From assembly GCA_014859895.1 (NCBI GenBank), contig JACZKS010000114.1, positions 1-64,000 on the forward strand: DNA of 64,000 bases, given 5' to 3'. The first letter of the stretch is position 1; the number at the start of each line of letters is the position of its first letter. This stretch comes from Rhodospirillales bacterium. Lineage in GTDB: Bacteria; Pseudomonadota; Alphaproteobacteria; Rhodospirillales; Shumkoniaceae. Made by a program: the position numbers and the translations under genes. A model generated the notes under the pieces. The model was not told the DNA's origin. It did not search any database and saw nothing but the letters and a program-made list of their open reading frames with translations. Below, one piece after another: positions 58,994 through 64,000 of this stretch.

Positions 58994-60499
58994 ATGGACA
59001 TGTTCCTCGCCGCCGTCGCAACTGTCTTCGAACCGGCCAACATCGCCATCCTGCTGGCCTCCACGGCGGCCGGCATCGTCATCGGGGCGATTCCCGGATT
59101 GACCGTCACCATGGCCATCGCGCTCGCCGTGCCGCTGACCATCACCATGCCGCTGACGCCGTCGCTCCTCATGCTTCTCGGACTCTACGGCGCCGGTATC
59201 TATGGCGGCAGCATTTCCGCCGTCCTCATCAACACGCCGGGCACGCCGGCCTCGGCCGCCACCAGCATCGACGGCTACGAACTGGCCAAACAGGGAAAGG
59301 CCCTCAAGGCCCTCAAGATGGCGCTGATCGCTTCCTTCTATGGGGGCCTGTTCAGCGTCGTGCTGCTTGTCGTCATCGCGCCGCAACTGGCCGCTTTCGC
59401 GCTGAAATTCGGACCGGCCGAGATTTGCAGCCTGCTGATCTTCGCGCTGACCATTGTCGCCGTGCTGTCCGGCGATACCATCATCAAGGGATTACTGGCC
59501 GCCGCCATCGGCATGCTGATCGCCACCATCGGCGCCGATCCCATGCTGTCGGTGCCGCGTTTCACCTTCGGCGTTTATGATCTGTACGACGGCTTGGCCT
59601 ACATCCCACTGCTCATCGGCCTGTTCGCCATCGCCGAGATGTTGGCCCAGGCCGAGGAATCGTTCACCACCGGCGCCAAGCTGATCGACATCAAGGACAT
59701 CGACAAGGATGCCAACCGCCTGACCCGCGACGATTGGCGGCGCAGCGTCGTTCCCATGATCCGCTCGGGTTTCCTGGGTTCCTTCGTGGGCATGCTGCCC
59801 GGCCTCGGGGCCGCGATCGCCACCTTCCTCGGCTATGCCGAGGCCAAGCGCGCCTCGAAGGAGCCGGAGCGCTTCGGCAAGGGCGCCATCGAGGGGGTTG
59901 CCGCTTCGGAATCGGCCAACAACGCGGTCACCGGATCGGCGATGATCCCCATGCTGGCGCTGGCCATTCCCGGCGATCCGCCCACCGCCATCCTGCTGGG
60001 CGCCCTGTTGATCCAGGGTGTGACCACCGGGCCGCTGATTTTCGTCAACCACCCCGACGTCGTCTATACCGTCTACGTCGCGCTGTTCGCCTCCCTGGCC
60101 TTCATGGGGATGGTCGGATGGCTGGCGCTGAAGCCGATCGTTCAGGTCCTCAAGGTGCCGAAGGTGCTGCTCTACCCGGTCATCCTGGCCATGTGCGCGG
60201 CCGGCAGCTATGCCATTCGCAACAGCATCTTCGACGTCTTCGTCATGGTCGGCGCCGGCCTGCTCGGCTATGCGCTGCGCCTGTTCGGCGTACCGGTAGC
60301 GCCGCTGCTCATCGCCTTCATCCTGTGTCCGCCGCTCGAGGAAAGCATGCGCCAGGCCCTGATCAAATCGCAGGGAAGCTTGATGATCTTCCTGAATCGT
60401 CCGATCTCGGCATTTTTCCTGTTGCTCGCCCTGGCTGCCATCGTCTTCACCGTCCGGCGCCAGATCAAGAGTCATCAGGCCTTGCCCAGTAACATCTGA
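58994..60499 (+). CDS. tctA: tripartite tricarboxylate transporter, large membrane subunit TctA
   Basis: 501 aa from the ATG at 58994, 5 bases after the tctB stop. IVIGAIPGLTVTMAIALAVP and the repeat VGMLPGLGAAIATFLGYAEA, plus EGVAASESANNAVTGSAMIP. Multi-helix inner membrane carrier. Third TctA of the window; the three differ enough to suggest different substrates. Confidence 0.93.
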   Translation: MDMFLAAVATVFEPANIAILLASTAAGIVIGAIPGLTVTMAIALAVPLTITMPLTPSLLMLLGLYGAGIYGGSISAVLINTPGTPASAATSIDGYELAKQGKALKALKMALIASFYGGLFSVVLLVVIAPQLAAFALKFGPAEICSLLIFALTIVAVLSGDTIIKGLLAAAIGMLIATIGADPMLSVPRFTFGVYDLYDGLAYIPLLIGLFAIAEMLAQAEESFTTGAKLIDIKDIDKDANRLTRDDWRRSVVPMIRSGFLGSFVGMLPGLGAAIATFLGYAEAKRASKEPERFGKGAIEGVAASESANNAVTGSAMIPMLALAIPGDPPTAILLGALLIQGVTTGPLIFVNHPDVVYTVYVALFASLAFMGMVGWLALKPIVQVLKVPKVLLYPVILAMCAAGSYAIRNSIFDVFVMVGAGLLGYALRLFGVPVAPLLIAFILCPPLEESMRQALIKSQGSLMIFLNRPISAFFLLLALAAIVFTVRRQIKSHQALPSNI

Positions 60500-60548
60500 A
60501 CGGGCTCACGGTGCCCGGAAAATCTCGACCGGAAGGAAAAGACAACCC

Positions 60549-61460
60549 ATGTCGACATTTGAGAAACCAGTGGCCGTCGGCTTCATCGGCCTCGGCGTCA
60601 TGGGCAGACCCATGGCATCGAACATCCTGAAGGCGGGATTTGCCCTTGCCGTGCATGACATCGACCCTGCCAAGGTGAATGCACTTGGGGCGGCAGGGGC
60701 CCGTGACGGGGGATCGGCTGCCGGCGTCGCCGCGTCGGCCGATGTCATCGTGATTTCGGCGCCCGACACCGCCGATGTCGAAGCCATCCTCTTCGGGAAA
60801 CAGGGTATCGCCAGTGCGGCGAAACGCGGGACCGTGGTGGTCGATTGCAGTTCCATTTCGGCGACGGCGACACAGGATTTCGCGGCGCGCCTTGCCGCCA
60901 ATGGCATCGCCCTGGTCGACGCGCCGGTCAGCGGCGGCGCCAAGGGCGCCGAGGAAGGCACCCTTTCCATGATGATCGGCGGCGATGCCGGCGTGGTGGA
61001 GAAGGTTCGCCCCATCCTCGAATGCATGGGCAAGACGCTCAAGCACATCGGCCCGGTCGGAGCCGGCCAGGTGGCCAAGACCTGTAATCAGTTGGTCATC
61101 GCCGGCACCATGATGGCCTGCGCCGAGATGGTGGCGCTGTGCCGCAAGATGGGCGTCGACCCGAGCTCTGTGCGGGAAGCCCTGTTGGGCGGCGGCGCCC
61201 GCAGCTTCGTCCTCGAAAATCACGCCCAACGGATGATTGAGGAAAAATTCGCGCCGGGTTTCCGAGCCCGCCTGATGCTCAAGGACATGAAGCTGGCGGC
61301 CGGTGTCGGTGCCAGCGTCGGCGGCTTCATGCCGCTGACGACCCTGGTCGCCCAAATGATGCAGGTCCTGTGCAACAGCGGCCGCGCCGATCTCGACCAT
61401 TCCTCGCTGGGCGCACTAGTCCAGGACCTGTGGGAGGCCGGTGAAACGGCCAGGAAATAA
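60549..61460 (+). CDS. 3-hydroxyisobutyrate/tartronate-semialdehyde reductase-type dehydrogenase
   Basis: 303 aa. NAD(P) motif VGFIGLGVMGRPMASNIL at the N-terminus, DAPVSGGAKGAEEGTLSMMIGG (substrate loop) and the catalytic Lys in GAGQVAKTCNQLVIAG. Reduces short semialdehydes: GarR-type enzymes act on tartronate semialdehyde, the product of the GarL-type aldolase. Its place after the aldolase and transporter supports that reading. Ribosome site AAGGAAAAG. Its stop overlaps frames of the amidohydrolase, which begins about 20 bases later. Confidence 0.9.
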   Translation: MSTFEKPVAVGFIGLGVMGRPMASNILKAGFALAVHDIDPAKVNALGAAGARDGGSAAGVAASADVIVISAPDTADVEAILFGKQGIASAAKRGTVVVDCSSISATATQDFAARLAANGIALVDAPVSGGAKGAEEGTLSMMIGGDAGVVEKVRPILECMGKTLKHIGPVGAGQVAKTCNQLVIAGTMMACAEMVALCRKMGVDPSSVREALLGGGARSFVLENHAQRMIEEKFAPGFRARLMLKDMKLAAGVGASVGGFMPLTTLVAQMMQVLCNSGRADLDHSSLGALVQDLWEAGETARK

Positions 61461-61479
61461 CCGACGGAACGACGGCGTC

Positions 61480-62337
61480 ATGGAACGAGCCATGCCCCCG
61501 GCCCCCTCCTCCCGCCGATCCCGCCTGACGGTGCCGGCCGGGGCATGTGATTGCCACATGCACGTCTACGGCCCGGCGGTCCGCTTTCCCTATGCCCAGT
61601 CGGTCAAGACCTCACCCCCCGACGTTCCCCTGGAAGCCTATCTGGAGCTCCGGCAACGGTTGAGCCTGCAACGGACCGTGTTTGTCCAACCCAGCGCCTA
61701 CGGCACCGACAATGCCTGCGTGCTTGATGCCATCGCCCGGACGGCCCCCAACGGCCGCGGCATCGCGGTAATCGATCCGGCGGCGCCGGAGGCCGAAATC
61801 GCACGCCTGCACGCCGCCGGGATGCGCGGCGTGCGCTTCCATGACATGGTCGCCGGATGCCTGCCCTTCGATGTCCTGGAACCGGTCGCCGCCCGCGTTC
61901 GCCCTCACGGCTGGCATGTCCAGGTCCAGCTAGACGGTGACGGCCTAGTCGATCTGACGCCACGCCTGGCCACCCTGCCCGTCGACGTCGTGATCGACCA
62001 CATGGGGCGCATCCCCGTCGAGGGCGGAACCGAACGCGCCGCATTCAAGAGCCTGCTCCGCCTTCTCGATACCGGCCGCTGCTGGATCAAGCTGTCCGCG
62101 CCCTACCACGTGTCACGCGCCGGCCGTCCCGCTTACGCCGACTGCGCATCGCGTGGACGCGCCCTGATCCGGGCCGCTCCGGAGCGCATGCTATGGGGGA
62201 GCAACTGGCCTCATCCAAGCGTCCGGGAAAAGCCCGATGACGTCGATCTGCTAGACATCCTTGCCGACTGGACGGACGACGAGGTGACGCTTCATCGCAT
62301 CCTCGTCGACAACCCCGCCGCGCTGTTCGGCTTCTGA
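61480..62337 (+). CDS. amidohydrolase-2 family lactonase (LigI/galactarolactone type)
   Basis: About 285 aa; the start is uncertain (61480 or 61492; ribosome site weak). CDCHMHVYGP at the N-terminus is the HxH metal motif; AGMRGVRFHDMV, VVIDHMGRIPV and WGSNWPHPSV follow. The last motif has Asn where many relatives have Asp. Related enzymes hydrolyse 2-pyrone-4,6-dicarboxylate lactone or open aldarolactones, fitting a sugar-acid pathway. Same strand and immediate neighbour of the reductase gene. Confidence 0.85.
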   Translation: MERAMPPAPSSRRSRLTVPAGACDCHMHVYGPAVRFPYAQSVKTSPPDVPLEAYLELRQRLSLQRTVFVQPSAYGTDNACVLDAIARTAPNGRGIAVIDPAAPEAEIARLHAAGMRGVRFHDMVAGCLPFDVLEPVAARVRPHGWHVQVQLDGDGLVDLTPRLATLPVDVVIDHMGRIPVEGGTERAAFKSLLRLLDTGRCWIKLSAPYHVSRAGRPAYADCASRGRALIRAAPERMLWGSNWPHPSVREKPDDVDLLDILADWTDDEVTLHRILVDNPAALFGF

Positions 62338-62425
62338 AGCAACGCAACGCCCGCCGTTACTGCGTCGATGTTGCCAGCGGCACAACGATTGTTCACATTC
62401 ACATCGAAACGGATGGCCGTGACCA

Positions 62426-63118
62426 ATGGGTAGCCCGATGGATGATTCCGAAACCGTTCCGATCGGCGAGCGCATGGAATCGCTGACAACGCTTGTGCGC
62501 GATGAACTCGAGCGCATGATCCTCAGCGGCGAAATTCCCGCCGGGGAACGGCTGAACGAGAACGCTCTCGCGGCCCGCCTGAACGTCAGTCGCGGGCCGG
62601 TCCGCGAGGCGACATGGGCGCTGGAGCAGGCGGGACTGGTGAAGATCATCCGCAACCGCGGCGTTTTCGTCCGCATGATCAGCCTCGAAGACGCGCTTTA
62701 CCTCTATGACGTCCGTTCCGGTCTGGCGCGGATTGCCGGCCGTCTGGCGGCCAGTTGCGTCACGTCCGAGCAGATCGACGCCCTCGGCGCCATCTACGAC
62801 GGCCTGGAAAAAGCCCGCGATGCGCAGGATCAGGTCGCCTACCACGAGGGAAACCGGCTGTTCCACGCCAAGATTGTCCATTTTGCCGGCAATCCGCGCC
62901 TGATCAGCTACCACGAGACGATCGAAAAGGAGTTGCGTCTGTTCGTCCGGCACGGCATCCGGGGGCCGGACCGTCTGCGCATTTCCAGCAGCGAACACAA
63001 GCAGATCCTTGACTGCATCGCCAAGCGCGATGACGAAGGGGCCGCCGGCGCATTCGAGCGTCACATCCTGAACGGTAAGCAACGCGTGCTGAACAGCTTG
63101 ACGCCCAGCGGCGGCTAG
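62426..63118 (+). CDS. GntR-family regulator (FadR/VanR subgroup)
   Basis: 230 aa (ATG at 62426; 62438 also possible). LERMILSGEIPAGERLNENA, LNVSRGPVREATWALEQAG and IRNRGVFVRMI in the winged helix; FCD domain with YLYDVRSGLARIAGRLAASC and KIVHFAGNPRLISYHETIEK. About 70% identical by eye to the regulator at 55909-56592, so it is a recent paralogue. Convergent with the flavin reductase gene 12 bases away. Probably regulates the neighbouring lactonase or its own gene. Confidence 0.92.
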   Translation: MGSPMDDSETVPIGERMESLTTLVRDELERMILSGEIPAGERLNENALAARLNVSRGPVREATWALEQAGLVKIIRNRGVFVRMISLEDALYLYDVRSGLARIAGRLAASCVTSEQIDALGAIYDGLEKARDAQDQVAYHEGNRLFHAKIVHFAGNPRLISYHETIEKELRLFVRHGIRGPDRLRISSSEHKQILDCIAKRDDEGAAGAFERHILNGKQRVLNSLTPSGG

Positions 63119-63130
63119 CCATCCCGCCCC

Positions 63131-63763
63131 TTACGCCACGGGCGCTTTTTTCCACTCCGCAAATGTCTGGCGGACCATCTCGAAGCGTTCGGACTGCCGG
63201 GCGTACATGTTTCCATAGAGGCGGCCGACAGGATGATAGGCCTCCGGCCGCAGGCGAAAGGTCTGCGGGTCGATGACATCGTCGCGAGCCCGCATCCATA
63301 CCACTTCCCCAATGATGAGCGAGCGGTCGGGCCGGAATGTGATGCTGTGCATGTGCCGGCACTCGAACGAAACCGGCGATTGGGCAATCCGCCCGGGCTT
63401 CACCGCCCGGCTCGGCTCGAGGGTGAGCCCCGCCTCGTCCAGCTCGCTATGGCCCGAAGGGAAGTCGACGGCGCAGACGTTCATCTGTTCGGCGATCGCC
63501 TCGTCGACCATGTTGATGACGTATTCGCCGGTATCGAGAATATTGCGGGTCGTGTCCTTCATGGTCCCGTCCGGCCGCATCTGGATACCCAACACGACGG
63601 TCGCCGGATCTTCACCGAACACGTTGAAAAAGCTGAAGGGTGCAGCATTGGCCATGCCATCGAGGCCCACCGTCGTCACGAACGCAATGGGTCGCGGAAT
63701 TATGAAACCGACGAGCAGCTTGTAGCGGTCCTTGGCGGCGAGATTCGCGAAATCAAATTCCAT
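63131..63763 (-). CDS. flavin reductase-like (DIM6/NTAB family) protein
   Basis: 210 aa from the ATG at 63763 (GAGGATTTC), shorter than the open frame to 63829. FVTTVGLDGMANAAPFSFFN and VVLGIQMRPDGTMKDTTRNI with NTGEYVIN are typical of the flavin reductase-like FMN-binding split barrel. Such proteins bind FMN and may supply reduced flavin to an oxygenase or act as a flavoredoxin. Operon partner of the metallo-hydrolase fragment 20 bases upstream. Confidence 0.88.
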   Translation of the reverse strand: MEFDFANLAAKDRYKLLVGFIIPRPIAFVTTVGLDGMANAAPFSFFNVFGEDPATVVLGIQMRPDGTMKDTTRNILDTGEYVINMVDEAIAEQMNVCAVDFPSGHSELDEAGLTLEPSRAVKPGRIAQSPVSFECRHMHSITFRPDRSLIIGEVVWMRARDDVIDPQTFRLRPEAYHPVGRLYGNMYARQSERFEMVRQTFAEWKKAPVA

Positions 63764-63783
63764 GAAATCCTCTTTCGGTGATG

Positions 63784-64000
63784 TCACGCGGCATGCTGCC
63801 GAAACAGACAGACGCCGTCGTCCCGGCATGTCCGGATCATGCGGCCCCGGCCGACCAAATAGTGAAGGTGGGCCAGGCTTTCGCCGACGGCGAAAAAGAC
63901 CTGATGGTCGTCCAGCGATTGTTCGAACAGCACGTGCAACACTTCAAGGCCGGTGCGCGGCTCCTCACAGGCCTCCCAGGTACGGGTCAGCCTCTCGTCG
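63784..64000 (-). CDS. MBL-fold metallo-hydrolase, C-terminal fragment (cut by window edge)
   Basis: The reverse strand is open from the window edge to a TGA at 63784-63786; 71 codons are visible. It reads TWEACEEPRTGLEVLHVLFE, SLDDHQVFFAVGESLAHLHY, LVGRGRMIRTC. This matches the C-terminal helical tail of MBL-fold hydrolases (the ARTALEVLPVLF...DDHQLFFAVGEALAHLNYL region). Same strand and 20 bases upstream of the flavin reductase gene, so probably co-transcribed. The catalytic domain lies outside the window. Confidence 0.75.
   Translation of the reverse strand, partial: DERLTRTWEACEEPRTGLEVLHVLFEQSLDDHQVFFAVGESLAHLHYLVGRGRMIRTCRDDGVCLFRQHAA

Overview
The window is GC-rich, densely coded DNA from a heterotrophic, probably free-living alphaproteobacterium. 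Codon use, the c-di-GMP and two-component gene types, Irr/ICE-like iron boxes and HemP-like proteins suggest Rhodospirillales; this placement is inference. No rRNA, tRNA, CRISPR array, transposase or phage gene was seen. All calls come from reading the translated sequence; no database search was run.

Layout. 0-2.5 kb: tail of a signalling locus (conserved hypothetical, REC-HD-GYP, OmpR-type regulator). 2.7-8.2 kb: nucleoside salvage (5'-nucleotidase, purine nucleoside phosphorylase, MtnA) with two tandem EamA transporters. 8.4-13.3 kb: FixJ-type regulator, sugar ABC importer without its ATPase, divergent LacI regulator with candidate operators. 13.3-13.9 kb: flavodoxin behind a Fur-like box and an ICE-like box. 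14.8-18.9 kb: ProVWX-type betaine importer with a divergent EctR/CosR-like MarR regulator. 19.1-23.6 kb: phospholipase D-VTT protein, an endonuclease/exonuclease/phosphatase-TspO fusion, and a 2-hydroxyacid dehydrogenase. 24.1-28.4 kb: response regulator, FecR lipoprotein with Gly-Gln repeats, CHASE2-PAS histidine kinase.

28.4-37.6 kb: TauE/SafE exporter, LVIVD-repeat protein, isocitrate dehydrogenase, FAH-family hydrolase, a TctCBA tricarboxylate-type transporter and an SLC13/ArsB-type permease. 37.7-38.5 kb: a tandem duplication of unusual cysteine-rich HemP-like proteins behind an ICE-like box. 38.6-45.2 kb: the most unusual locus, a seven-gene operon encoding a GntR regulator, a CooF-like ferredoxin, a carbon monoxide dehydrogenase homologue that appears to have lost all active-site (C-cluster) ligands, an FAD/NAD oxidoreductase, a second Fe-S protein, an unrecognised protein and a PdxA-family dehydrogenase.

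45.7-64 kb: a catabolic island with two more TctCBA transporters, three more GntR regulators, two NAD-dependent dehydrogenases, PdxA2, MmgE/PrpD, a mandelate racemase-family dehydratase, an HpcH/HpaI aldolase, a lactonase-type amidohydrolase and a flavin reductase. Dehydratase, aldolase and reductase together resemble an aldarate/aldonate route (sugar acid to keto-deoxy acid, to pyruvate plus a semialdehyde, to a hydroxyacid). Related TGT(C/T)(G/A)ACA-type palindromes recur in the intergenic regions of these operons and suggest FadR/VanR-type local control.
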